A stretch of 64,000 bases of DNA from Alphaproteobacteria bacterium. Its GTDB lineage: Bacteria; Pseudomonadota; Alphaproteobacteria; CAAHEQ01; UBA3637. Below, piece by piece: positions 52,773 through 60,775 of this stretch. Under the pieces are notes generated by a model. That model made no database searches, was not told the DNA's origin, and saw only the letters and a list, made by a program, of their open reading frames with translations. The stretch is taken from NCBI GenBank assembly GCA_015062245.1, contig SUVA01000001.1, positions 76,856 through 140,855 of the forward strand, written 5' to 3'. A program made the translations under genes and the position numbers. Position 1 is the first letter of the stretch; every line of letters begins with the position of its first letter.

Positions 52773-53387
52773 ATGTTTCACGTGAAACAATTTCAAGATT
52801 TACTTAAAAAATCACAACAAGATATTGAAAAATATATAGAAATTATTACACTTTGGCAAAAACACGTCAATTTAATTTCTTTAAATACATTAAAAAATAT
52901 TCGTGAACGTCATATTTTGGATTCAGCTCAATTATTTGATTTAATTCCGGAACAAACAAAAATTTTAATGGATGTAGGCAGTGGCGGGGGATTCCCAGGA
53001 ATTGTTTTGGCTATATTAAATAAAAATGCAGGATTTCCGATTCAAAAGATTTATTTAGTGGAAAGCGATATAAAAAAAGCCACTTTTTTACAGGAAGTCA
53101 ATCGTCAGTTAAAATTAAATATTATCGTTTTAAATGAACGAATTGAAAAAATAAAAGATGTAATTCCGGATGTAATTACAGCTCGTGCTTTTGCTGAATT
53201 GAGGCAGATTTTGACCTTCTGTCAATCCATTGTTTCACGTGAAACATTATTGATTTTACCCAAAGGTAAGAGTGTGGATAATGAAATTGAAAATAATAAA
53301 ATTTCTTGTAAAATCAATAAGTTAAAAAGTATAACTGATAAAGAAAGTTGTATTTTAATTGTATCGGAGGTGTCTTATGAAAACTGA
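52773..53387 (+). CDS. rsmG: 16S rRNA (guanine-N7) methyltransferase RsmG (GidB)
   Basis: 204 aa. SAM-binding Rossmann fold with DVGSGGGFPGIVLAI (motif I, about 67-81), ESDIKKATFL, and VITARAFAEL; N-terminal WQKHVNLIS and ERHILDSAQL are family hallmarks. Methylates G527 of 16S rRNA. The start codon abuts a parS site: ATG at 52773 and parS at 52774-52789, so the first residues MFHVKQ are dictated by the site. A second parS lies in the gene (VSRET). The 3' end overlaps parA by 11 bp. Confidence 0.95.
   Translation: MFHVKQFQDLLKKSQQDIEKYIEIITLWQKHVNLISLNTLKNIRERHILDSAQLFDLIPEQTKILMDVGSGGGFPGIVLAILNKNAGFPIQKIYLVESDIKKATFLQEVNRQLKLNIIVLNERIEKIKDVIPDVITARAFAELRQILTFCQSIVSRETLLILPKGKSVDNEIENNKISCKINKLKSITDKESCILIVSEVSYEN
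52774..52789. other. parS site 3
   Basis: Perfect TGTTTCACGTGAAACA overlapping the rsmG start codon. Confidence 0.93.
53231..53246. other. parS site 4
   Basis: Perfect TGTTTCACGTGAAACA within rsmG. Confidence 0.93.
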
Positions 53388-54156
53388 AATTTTTGCTGTT
53401 TCAAATCAAAAAGGTGGTGTCGGAAAAACAACAACATCCGTCAATTTGGCCACCGCTTTATCCAGCTTGAATAAAAAGATTTTAATTATTGATTTGGATC
53501 CGCAAGGTAATGCAACGGTCAGTTTTGGTTTAAAACGTGCCTTAGGTGGTCCCAGTTCTTATTCTGTTTTGACAGGACAGCATCCTATTGAACAAGCCAT
53601 TCAAAAAACAATGTTGCCGAATTTATTTGTATTACCGGCCAGTCAAGAGCTGTTAGGGGTGGATTTGGAATTAGCAGGCACACAAAATCCGCAATTTTAT
53701 TTAAAAAAAGCTTTGGAACAAGTATCTGATTTTGATTATATTTTTATTGATTGTCCGCCGGCTGTCGGTATGCTGACTTTAAATGCTTTGGTGGCGGCCA
53801 CTCAGGTGATTATTCCGATTCAATGTGAGTATTTGGCGTTGGAAGGTGTGGCGGATTTGATGAAAACAATCAATAAAATCAAACAAAACTTTAATCCGAA
53901 TTTAAATATACAAGGGGTTGTTTTAACAATGTATGATGCCCGATTTAATTTGGCAAAATCCATTCAAAATGATGTGCGTTCATTTTTTGGAAACCTGGTA
54001 TTTAAAACAATTATTCCCCGAAATGTGCGTATTCCTGAGGCACCATCACACGGAAAACCCGTTATGTTATATGATTTTAAAAGCATAGGGGCGCAAAGTT
54101 ATATACATTTAGCCGCAGAAGTTTTACAAAGACAACAAGGAGAAAATCATGGATAA
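53377..54156 (+). CDS. parA: Chromosome partitioning ATPase ParA (Soj)
   Basis: 259 aa from ATG 53377 with GGAGG upstream. Deviant Walker A KGGVGKTTTSVNLA (about 11-24), Walker A' LIIDLDPQGNAT, Walker B IFIDCPPAVGMLTLNAL. ATP-bound ParA coats the nucleoid and moves ParB-parS complexes. Shares 8 bp with parB. The four parS sites lie directly upstream, so this is the chromosomal centromere locus. Confidence 0.97.
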   Translation: MKTEIFAVSNQKGGVGKTTTSVNLATALSSLNKKILIIDLDPQGNATVSFGLKRALGGPSSYSVLTGQHPIEQAIQKTMLPNLFVLPASQELLGVDLELAGTQNPQFYLKKALEQVSDFDYIFIDCPPAVGMLTLNALVAATQVIIPIQCEYLALEGVADLMKTINKIKQNFNPNLNIQGVVLTMYDARFNLAKSIQNDVRSFFGNLVFKTIIPRNVRIPEAPSHGKPVMLYDFKSIGAQSYIHLAAEVLQRQQGENHG

Positions 54157-55006
54157 TCAAAGACTTGGAAAAGGTTTAAGCTTTTTAATGGGTGAGGATT
54201 TTTTAGGACAAAACAGCCAAAACAATCCCGAAAATACAAAAGAAAAAATTCAATTTATTGCAATTGATAATTTAAAAGCTGGGCGTTTTCAACCCCGTCG
54301 TGTCTTTAATGAAGACGCTTTGGAAGATTTGGTAAAATCTATTGAAAAAAAAGGCGTTTTACAGCCTTTATTAGTGCGTCCATATCATTTGGGTGGTTAT
54401 GAAATTATTGCCGGCGAACGGCGTTTCAGGGCTTCACAAAAGGCCGGATTAAAAGAAGTTCCTGCTATTATAAAGGATTTTAACGACAAAGATACATTAG
54501 AGGTGGCTTTGATTGAAAACCTGCAACGTGAGGATTTAAATCCATTGGAAGAAGCTGAGGCTTATGTACGTTTGTTGAAAGAATTTCAATATACTCAGGA
54601 AATGTTGTCGGAGGTTTTGGGTAAAAGCAGAAGTTATATTTCCAATATGATGCGTTTGTTGGAATTGCCCGAAAAAATTAAAGAATTATTGGAAACAAAA
54701 CAATTGACACCTGGCCATGCCAGAGCTTTGTTAGGGGTTAAAAAATCCGAAGATTTAGCCTTAGAAATCATCAATCGTGGTTTAACCGTGCGTGAAACGG
54801 AAAAATTGGCTGATCAAGAAAAAAATCCGCCTAAAAAACACCTTAAAATCAAAGAAAAAGATGAAGATATAAAGGCCCTGGAAAGTGATTTATCCCAAAA
54901 ATTAGGGGTAAAAGTTCAAATCAAATGGAATGGCAAAAAAGGATGTTTATCTTTAAATTATACATCTGTTGATCAATTCCAAAAGATTTTGGAAAAACTT
55001 ACTTAA
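54149..55006 (+). CDS. parB: Chromosome partitioning protein ParB (Spo0J)
   Basis: 285 aa. N-terminal CTPase domain with QPRRVFNEDALEDLVKSI and the GERRFRASQKAG box (about 90), central helix-turn-helix that reads parS (YTQEMLSEVLGKSRSYISNMMRLLEL), and a C-terminal dimer domain (about 230-285, SDLSQKLGVKVQIKWN). Loads at parS, spreads and recruits condensin. Ends 8 bp inside the convergent holA. Confidence 0.97.
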   Translation: MDNQRLGKGLSFLMGEDFLGQNSQNNPENTKEKIQFIAIDNLKAGRFQPRRVFNEDALEDLVKSIEKKGVLQPLLVRPYHLGGYEIIAGERRFRASQKAGLKEVPAIIKDFNDKDTLEVALIENLQREDLNPLEEAEAYVRLLKEFQYTQEMLSEVLGKSRSYISNMMRLLELPEKIKELLETKQLTPGHARALLGVKKSEDLALEIINRGLTVRETEKLADQEKNPPKKHLKIKEKDEDIKALESDLSQKLGVKVQIKWNGKKGCLSLNYTSVDQFQKILEKLT

Positions 55007-56003
55007 TATGGATATCCAAAAGACACTTTTGCAGGATTAAATTCTGTGAAAGTGTGTTTGTTTTCATTTGAATTTCAGCATTTAAAAACAAATGATGCGC
55101 CAAAATCAATTGTTTATATGGCCAAAGAGTCAGTTGTTTTTGAAGTGGCTGTTTTAAGCGAAATTGTGCCGGTTTTAAAAGTTTATCCGAAACAGAGATA
55201 ACATTTTCGCCTTGTTGAATCATTGATTTACCTTCTAATAATAAATCAAAATAACGTGCCAAAGCCCTTAAAATAGTAACAAGCTGTTCACCTTGTTGTT
55301 GCAGTTTTTGTATAAAAGGTATCGCCAAATGAATTTGTTGATTTGCCACCATTTGAATAAAAGAATCCACCTGAACGGTGCCGTCCCCTGTCAGTAATTG
55401 AATAACAGGCAATGTTATTGTTTTTTTATCGTGATTATAGGTGGCTATTTTTTCCAATTCTGATTTTAAGATTGTCAGGTTATTAGATGTATTTTGGATT
55501 AAATATTCCATGGCATCCGGTGAAATCTGAAATCCTTTTTGTGTGGTGAAGTCTTTGATAAAAAAGGCTAATTCATTATTTTCGGGCGGATAGCACGCAA
55601 AAGCCACAAATTCAGGATTACTTTCCGCTTCCACTCGTAAGGCGCTGTTTTTGGGTAAATTATCACAGCTGATTAACAAAAAAGCATTTGTTTGTCTGTT
55701 ATGGCAAAAATGGCGAATGACTTCGTCTGATATATTATTGGCGTCTTTTATCCATATAAAACGTCTATCCCCCATCAAGTTTGGGGTATTGGCTTCATCT
55801 GTGGCTAAAAAAGGTGTTGTTTTTAACTGAGATGAATTTAAAACAACCAAAGAAAAAGCATCGGCATTTGGAAGTATAAGTTTTTGAATTTTATGGGATA
55901 ATTCATAAATTCTGGAAACATCTGTTCCAAAAACCAAAGCCCCGGCGTATTGATTCTTTAATTGAGGGGTAAGGGCATCCAGTTGTAATGGTTTTGCTTT
56001 CAT
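54999..56003 (-). CDS. holA: DNA polymerase III delta subunit
   Basis: 334 aa clamp-loader subunit. Motifs are weak, as usual for HolA: DRRFIWIKDANNIS, SELEKIATYNHDKKTIT, TGDGTVQVDSFIQMV and LARYFDLLLEG. Opens the beta clamp and is essential for processive replication. It begins 4 bp inside lptE, the common alphaproteobacterial leuS-lptE-holA order in part. Confidence 0.9.
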   Translation of the reverse strand: MKAKPLQLDALTPQLKNQYAGALVFGTDVSRIYELSHKIQKLILPNADAFSLVVLNSSQLKTTPFLATDEANTPNLMGDRRFIWIKDANNISDEVIRHFCHNRQTNAFLLISCDNLPKNSALRVEAESNPEFVAFACYPPENNELAFFIKDFTTQKGFQISPDAMEYLIQNTSNNLTILKSELEKIATYNHDKKTITLPVIQLLTGDGTVQVDSFIQMVANQQIHLAIPFIQKLQQQGEQLVTILRALARYFDLLLEGKSMIQQGENVISVSDKLLKPAQFRLKQPLQKQLTLWPYKQLILAHHLFLNAEIQMKTNTLSQNLILQKCLLDIHIK

Positions 56004-56482
56004 GAATTTTCCTGAGAAAGTTTTGTTAAAACATCCAAGGCGATTTGTTCGGCAATTTGATCGGCTAATTCTTGTTGTATTTTATTTTCGGCAACGGTTG
56101 TGGCATAAGGATTTGACACAACGGAATAAGAGCTGACAGCGGTTATTTTTTCCGATAAAATTGTCTTTTGGGTTTTTAAATCTTGTAATTGATAGGTTGA
56201 AAAAGCGCTGACTTGCATTGTGCTGGCAAATTCATCCGAAGTAATTGTTTTATCACCAGATGAAAATGAAGGCGAAGAAACGGTTAGTTTATATTGCTTT
56301 GAGGCTTCATCTTGTGTAACGGGCAGTGCATTTTTTATAATGCGTGTCATACTTTCGCCATATTTATTTGGGATAGGGGAAACAGTCAGGTGTGTGTCAT
56401 GCAAGGAATAGTTTTTAATTCCATAAAGAGGGGTAAAACCACAACCGCTGATAAACAAAAGGGAAAGTAAAATTTTTTTCAT
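56000..56482 (-). CDS. lptE: LPS-assembly lipoprotein LptE
   Basis: 160 aa; signal with lipobox ISGCGFTPLYG, the alphaproteobacterial LptE signature. Mature strands and helices (MTRIIKNALP, YKLTVSSPSFSS, ASTMQVSAFSTYQL, KIQQELADQIAEQIALDVLTKL) follow. It plugs LptD and guides LPS to the outer leaflet, so this organism makes LPS. Minus-strand TTGTCT-17-TATATT lies upstream. Confidence 0.92.
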   Translation of the reverse strand: MKKILLSLLFISGCGFTPLYGIKNYSLHDTHLTVSPIPNKYGESMTRIIKNALPVTQDEASKQYKLTVSSPSFSSGDKTITSDEFASTMQVSAFSTYQLQDLKTQKTILSEKITAVSSYSVVSNPYATTVAENKIQQELADQIAEQIALDVLTKLSQENS

Positions 56483-56562
56483 CTGAACTCCTTTTTCTTT
56501 AATATATCAAAAAAAGTGAAAAAAGACAATAAAAAAGCCTTTTAAATGCGTTTTTTTTCGGG

Positions 56563-56568
56563 TATAAT
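56563..56568 (+). promoter_or_regulatory. miaA -10 box (leaderless)
   Basis: TATAAT 6 bases before ATG 56575; no ribosome site. The -35 is weak (TTTAAA about 56541). Confidence 0.6.
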
Positions 56569-56574
56569 AGCCTT

Positions 56575-57405
56575 ATGAAAAAACAAAAGATACATATTAT
56601 TGTTGGGCCAACGGCCAGTGGTAAGTCTTCTTTGGCTTTTCGTATGGCAAAAGAACAATCAGGTCAGATTGTGAATGCCGATGCTTTTCAGGTTTATTCG
56701 GGGTTGCGTGTTTTAACGGCCCGCCCAACAGCGGATGAAGAAAAAGAAATTCCACATCATTTATATGGCTATGGCGATGATAATTTTCAGGAAAATGTTC
56801 AAGGCTGGTTAAGTAAAGCCTGCGAAATTTTACCTAATCTTTCCAATCCGATTGTGGTGGGCGGAACGGGAATGTATGTCAATGCTTTGATAAACGGTAT
56901 CAATCAAATGCCCGAAATTCCGGATGAAATACGCCAATCGGTGCGTCAAATGGATATCAATGAAGTGCGTTCATTGTTAAAAGGACAAAATGTTTTTCCC
57001 GATCCGCAACGCCAAAGAAGGGCTTTGGAAGTTTTTATGGCAACAAATAAAACGATTGAATACTTTCAAAAACAACCCCTTAAAAAAATGATAGATGCTG
57101 AATTTTATCTTATTTTGGTTCAACCGCCCCGTCAAGCTGTTTATAATAAAATTGCCAAAAGATTGGATGTTATGTTTGAACAAGGGGCTGTTGATGAGGT
57201 TGAAAACCTTTTAAAATCAAAAGCTTGTGGTGGTGTTTTAAAAGCGATAGGTGTTAAAGAAATTGCTCAGTTTTTAAATAAAGAATTGACATTAGAACAA
57301 ACCAAAGAACAGATTTTGTTATCCACCCGACACTATGCCAAACGTCAAATGACATGGTTTCGTCATCAAATAACGCCTGATTTGGTTATTTCTGACGGAG
57401 TGTAA
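56575..57405 (+). CDS. miaA: tRNA dimethylallyltransferase MiaA
   Basis: 276 aa. Walker A GPTASGKSS (9-17), the DMQVY-equivalent NADAFQVYSGL, and VVGGTGMYVNALINGI. The RQRRALEVF and YAKRQMTWFRHQ stretches bind tRNA and the prenyl donor. Adds a dimethylallyl group to A37 of tRNAs reading UNN codons. Slightly short for the family. Confidence 0.95.
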   Translation: MKKQKIHIIVGPTASGKSSLAFRMAKEQSGQIVNADAFQVYSGLRVLTARPTADEEKEIPHHLYGYGDDNFQENVQGWLSKACEILPNLSNPIVVGGTGMYVNALINGINQMPEIPDEIRQSVRQMDINEVRSLLKGQNVFPDPQRQRRALEVFMATNKTIEYFQKQPLKKMIDAEFYLILVQPPRQAVYNKIAKRLDVMFEQGAVDEVENLLKSKACGGVLKAIGVKEIAQFLNKELTLEQTKEQILLSTRHYAKRQMTWFRHQITPDLVISDGV

Positions 57406-57497
57406 TTACAAAGTTATAACGCATTAAAATTGTTAAAATTCAATATGTTATGAAAATAAACAATGAAAATACTTTTAAATAAACTCAATAACAAAAA

Positions 57498-57556
57498 GTA
57501 ATTGTAATTACACAAGTAATTATTTTCTTGACAATGTGCTTACTTTGTAATATAGT
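57498..57556 (+). promoter_or_regulatory. Promoter with alternating-palindrome operator for the TA operon
   Basis: TTGACA (57528-57533), 17 bp, TATAGT (57551-57556). Just upstream, GTAATT-GT-AATTAC (57498-57511) and TAATTAC-ACAA-GTAATTA (57505-57522) share the central arm, so it can pair left or right. TGTAAT repeats within the promoter (57546, 57560). This resembles the alternating palindrome bound by MazEF-type complexes. Confidence 0.7.
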
Positions 57557-57583
57557 GTCTGTAATTATAATCAGGAGGACAAA

Positions 57584-58921
57584 ATGAAACGCAAGAAAAG
57601 ATTTATACATAAAGCGCAAATAATCTTTATTTTTGTGGGACTTATTTGGTGTTCTTTTATTTTTAACTATTTATCGGTTTCAGGATGGTGGACGGATCGT
57701 GCCAATTTGTCCCCAATGGAATTGATGGGTGGATTGAGCGGTTTGTTTTTACCCTTGGTGGTTTTATTTTTGATTTCGGCTTATTTTGATCGTAATGAAT
57801 ATCTGGAAAAACAAGGCAGGCATTTGCGTCAGTATTTGGAAGAATTGATTTATCCCACAGAAGAAGGTGAAGTTTATACAAAAGAATTGACGCAAGCTTT
57901 GCGTGAACAAATAAAGGAATTCAGATCTGTTTATGATGGGGTTAATAAACATACGGATGATGTCAGGGATAATTTACAACGTTGGATTGAAGGTTTAAAT
58001 AAGATGGTTAAAACGGTGGATACCCAGACGGTCAGCGTGGTTCAAAAATTGGCTGAGCATGTTCAAAAATTGGCCGAAATCACTCATCAAAGCAATCGTC
58101 AATCCCAAGAAACAACAAAATTATTGGCCGATCAAGCAGATACTTTTAATGAGGTCAGTTCAAAAACACATAAAGTGATGTCGTCTTTTACCAAAGAATT
58201 AAATCAGGAAATTCACGAAATAAAAGATATTGTTCACGCCTTTGAAACAGCGCATCACCAAATCAGCCAAACTGCCGAATCTTCCGGTAAAATCGCCAAA
58301 ATTTTACATGATTCAGGTGTTCAGGTAACTCAGGCTGTGGAAAATTTCGGATCGGTTAAAGATGTGATTCAACAGGCAGGAGATGTAAAAAAGCAAATTC
58401 AGCAAAGCGAAAAAGATTTAAATCAAAAGGCGCAAACGTTAAAAAATGTTTTGTCGCAAATCCATGGGGATATGACTGTGGTTGCCAAAGGATTACAACA
58501 ACATACCCAGACTTTGGAAAAGCATTTGGATTTTAAAGCTGAACAAAAAAGGGATTTTTTGCGTGAAGCCAGCGAAATCACAACCAAATTACAACAATTT
58601 TCAATTTCTTTGGCCCAATTGTTTGCCCCGAAAAACGAAGAAGAGTTGTGGAGCAAATACTATGCCGGTGATAAAGCGGTCTTTATGCGCTATTTGGCCC
58701 AAAATATCAAAAAAGCAAAAGCCGATAAAGTGCGTCAGTTGTTTAAACAAGATGCTCTTTTCCAATCCAATGCCATCAATTACATGCGCACTTTTGAACA
58801 AATGACACATCAGGCCAGCGAAAATGCCTCTGATAGTCCTTTGTTAGCGGTTTTAATCGGTTCGGAAGTGGGGCGTTTGTATATGGTCTTGGCGGATATT
58901 TTAAAGGGGGATAATACATGA
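57584..58921 (+). CDS. Membrane-anchored coiled-coil protein upstream of a toxin-antitoxin pair
   Basis: 445 aa; AGGAGG upstream. Two N-terminal helices (about 12-32, 45-70) leave a short periplasmic loop; the rest is cytosolic, with a long coiled coil (about 90-330: DNLQRWIEGLNKMVKTV, VVQKLAEHVQKLAEI, KKQIQQSEKDLNQKAQTL) like a chemoreceptor or RmuC stalk. A helical head follows. ATGA overlap with the antitoxin gene means co-expression. No named family; could be a sensor, scaffold or third TA component. Confidence 0.75.
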   Translation: MKRKKRFIHKAQIIFIFVGLIWCSFIFNYLSVSGWWTDRANLSPMELMGGLSGLFLPLVVLFLISAYFDRNEYLEKQGRHLRQYLEELIYPTEEGEVYTKELTQALREQIKEFRSVYDGVNKHTDDVRDNLQRWIEGLNKMVKTVDTQTVSVVQKLAEHVQKLAEITHQSNRQSQETTKLLADQADTFNEVSSKTHKVMSSFTKELNQEIHEIKDIVHAFETAHHQISQTAESSGKIAKILHDSGVQVTQAVENFGSVKDVIQQAGDVKKQIQQSEKDLNQKAQTLKNVLSQIHGDMTVVAKGLQQHTQTLEKHLDFKAEQKRDFLREASEITTKLQQFSISLAQLFAPKNEEELWSKYYAGDKAVFMRYLAQNIKKAKADKVRQLFKQDALFQSNAINYMRTFEQMTHQASENASDSPLLAVLIGSEVGRLYMVLADILKGDNT

Positions 58922-59136
58922 AAATCAAATTGATAAAAATCGGAAACTCTATGGGGGTTCGTTTGCCTCAATCGGTAATTAAGGAATGTCAATTTGAAAA
59001 CGAATTGGAATTGCATATTCGTCAAGGAAGTGTTGTTTTGTCGCCTGTTGTGAAAAATCGTTACGGATGGAAGGAATTGATGCAAAGCGAATTAAACAAG
59101 CATCCGATTAAAGCGGAAGGGGAGTGGGAATGGTAA
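58918..59136 (+). CDS. MazE/PemI-like antitoxin (SpoVT-AbrB domain)
   Basis: 72 aa. N-terminal swapped-hairpin domain KIKLIKIGNSMGVRLPQSVIKEC (1-25), then the ELELHIRQGSVVLSPV strands, and a C-terminal acidic tail (EGEWEW) expected to thread into the toxin. Binds DNA and neutralises the toxin. The next gene begins inside its last codons. Confidence 0.9.
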   Translation: MKIKLIKIGNSMGVRLPQSVIKECQFENELELHIRQGSVVLSPVVKNRYGWKELMQSELNKHPIKAEGEWEW

Positions 59137-59432
59137 AAAAATTTGATGTTTATTTTTGTGAAAATAAAAATCACGAAAAACCGTGTGTGATTATTTCCCC
59201 TGATGAAATGAATGCTCTTTTGCCGTATGTGGTGGTGGCACCGATTACCAAGCATCAACGGGCTTTTCCATGCCGTGTTGGTGTGAAATTAAAAGGACAG
59301 GTGGGGCAAATAGCTTTGGATTTAATGCGGGCGTGTTCCAAAGAAAAATTGGTAAAAAGGGCGGGAGCTTTGCCGGATAACCTGAAAAAAGAAATACAAG
59401 ATATATTAAAAGAATTTTTTAATTTGAAATAG
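59130..59432 (+). CDS. MazF/PemK-like toxin
   Basis: 100 aa from ATG 59130, 7 bp overlap with the antitoxin. PemK fold: KKFDVYFCENKNHEKPCVIISPDEMN, VVVAPITKHQRAFPCRV (Thr and Arg near the active site) and ALDLMRACSKEKLVKRAGAL (Arg at the conserved RxxxK site). MazF-type toxins cleave mRNA at short motifs. Its 3' end overlaps the convergent kinase gene by 14 bp. Confidence 0.88.
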   Translation: MVKKFDVYFCENKNHEKPCVIISPDEMNALLPYVVVAPITKHQRAFPCRVGVKLKGQVGQIALDLMRACSKEKLVKRAGALPDNLKKEIQDILKEFFNLK

Positions 59433-60735
59433 GTAAGATAACCGTAAATACGGTCCCTTTTTCCTGTGAACTTTGAACTTCAATGCGTCCGTTATAACGT
59501 TGGATGATTTGTTGGGCGATACTTAAACCCAAACCGGTTCCTTCCACTTGATGATTGGGGTGATTTCCACGATAAAAACGATCAAAGATATGGGGAATTT
59601 CCGATTTATCAATAACTGGGCCTTGATTTTGAATACTGACACACAATGTTTTATTTTGTTGAAAAATTTGAATCTGAATTTCTTTGTTTTTATCTCCGTA
59701 TTTGACGGCGTTTTCCAATATATTTTGAAACAGATGGTATAAATCTGTTTGTCTGGCATGAATATAACTTTGTTTTTTATCGCACTTTAAAATAAAGTTT
59801 TGATTTTTTTCTTTGGCTTTTGTTTTTAATTCCGATATCAGTTGTTTTAGTACCTGATTGACGGATAGATTCACTTTTGGGCCGAAATCCGTTTGTTGAC
59901 GGGCTAATTTTAACAAACATTGAACCAGATTTGTCATATGGGCGGATTGATTGGCAATCAGGGATAAAAATTCCTGTTGGGCCTTTGGGTCATCTTTGGC
60001 GGGCCCTTGTAAAGTTTCAACTGCACCGCAAATGACAGCCAATGGTGTTTTCAGTTCATGGCTGGCATTGGCAAAAAAATCATTTTGTTTTTGATGAAAC
60101 AGTTTAAAATCGGTAATTTCATGTAATAAAATTTCAACAACACCGCCTTTTTGAGTGGGGGCAGGTAATTTATCCAAGCGCACCTGAAAAAAACGTTCAT
60201 TGTTTTGCCATTCAAAAACCTGAGGTTCTTTTTTGATTTTAGTATAGGCTTTTTTAAAAAGTTCGTTTTTTGTTAAAATTTTTAAATTATGATCAGTAAA
60301 TAAATTTTCGGCCGCTGTGTTTAAAAAAACAGCCTTTTTTTTATCATCCAAAATAATAATCGGGTCGGGCAGGTTGGTTAGTATATGGGCATCGGACAAG
60401 GCTTGTTGTTGCCAAATGCGACTGGCCGTTTGAAAAGCACGCATTAAACGGTTGGATGAAAACAGGCTTCGGCGGAATATGGGTTGCTCTTTACCAAAGT
60501 TAGTGGCCCATTGATTTAAATAGTTGATAAAGTTATCCAAATCCTTAAAAACCAAGACGATAATACCGGCGCTGATGGCCCAAAAACACGATAAAGAAAC
60601 AACAGCCGAAATCCATGACAGCTTTCCCAAAACCATTAAAAAAAGCAAAATCAACACCGCCGGAATGTTAATAATCCAGGTGCGGGCGGCCAATTTAAAT
60701 ATATAATCTTTTATTTTTACTTTCTTTTTTTTCAT
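59419..60735 (-). CDS. phoR: PhoR-type sensor histidine kinase
   Basis: 438 aa from ATG 60735. Two membrane helices (about 15-60), a PAS domain (about 115-210, ALSDAHILTNLPDPIIILDDK), the DHp helix with H box NASHELKTPLAVI (His about 233), N box NILENAVKYGDKNKE, and G boxes FDRFYRG and GTGLGLSIA. PhoR wording is typical; likely partner of the distant phoB. Convergent overlap with the toxin. Its ATG is 6 bases from a -10 box. Confidence 0.88.
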   Translation of the reverse strand: MKKKKVKIKDYIFKLAARTWIINIPAVLILLFLMVLGKLSWISAVVSLSCFWAISAGIIVLVFKDLDNFINYLNQWATNFGKEQPIFRRSLFSSNRLMRAFQTASRIWQQQALSDAHILTNLPDPIIILDDKKKAVFLNTAAENLFTDHNLKILTKNELFKKAYTKIKKEPQVFEWQNNERFFQVRLDKLPAPTQKGGVVEILLHEITDFKLFHQKQNDFFANASHELKTPLAVICGAVETLQGPAKDDPKAQQEFLSLIANQSAHMTNLVQCLLKLARQQTDFGPKVNLSVNQVLKQLISELKTKAKEKNQNFILKCDKKQSYIHARQTDLYHLFQNILENAVKYGDKNKEIQIQIFQQNKTLCVSIQNQGPVIDKSEIPHIFDRFYRGNHPNHQVEGTGLGLSIAQQIIQRYNGRIEVQSSQEKGTVFTVILPISN

Positions 60736-60741
60736 AAATCC

Positions 60742-60749
60742 AGTATAAT
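60742..60749. promoter_or_regulatory. Overlapping divergent -10 boxes of phoR and mutS
   Basis: AGTATAAT reads TATACT on the minus strand (60747-60742) and TATAAT on the plus strand (60744-60749), so the two promoters share four bases. The -35 boxes are weak. Confidence 0.6.
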
Positions 60750-60775
60750 ACAATTTTATAAAAAAGGAAAGTAAA

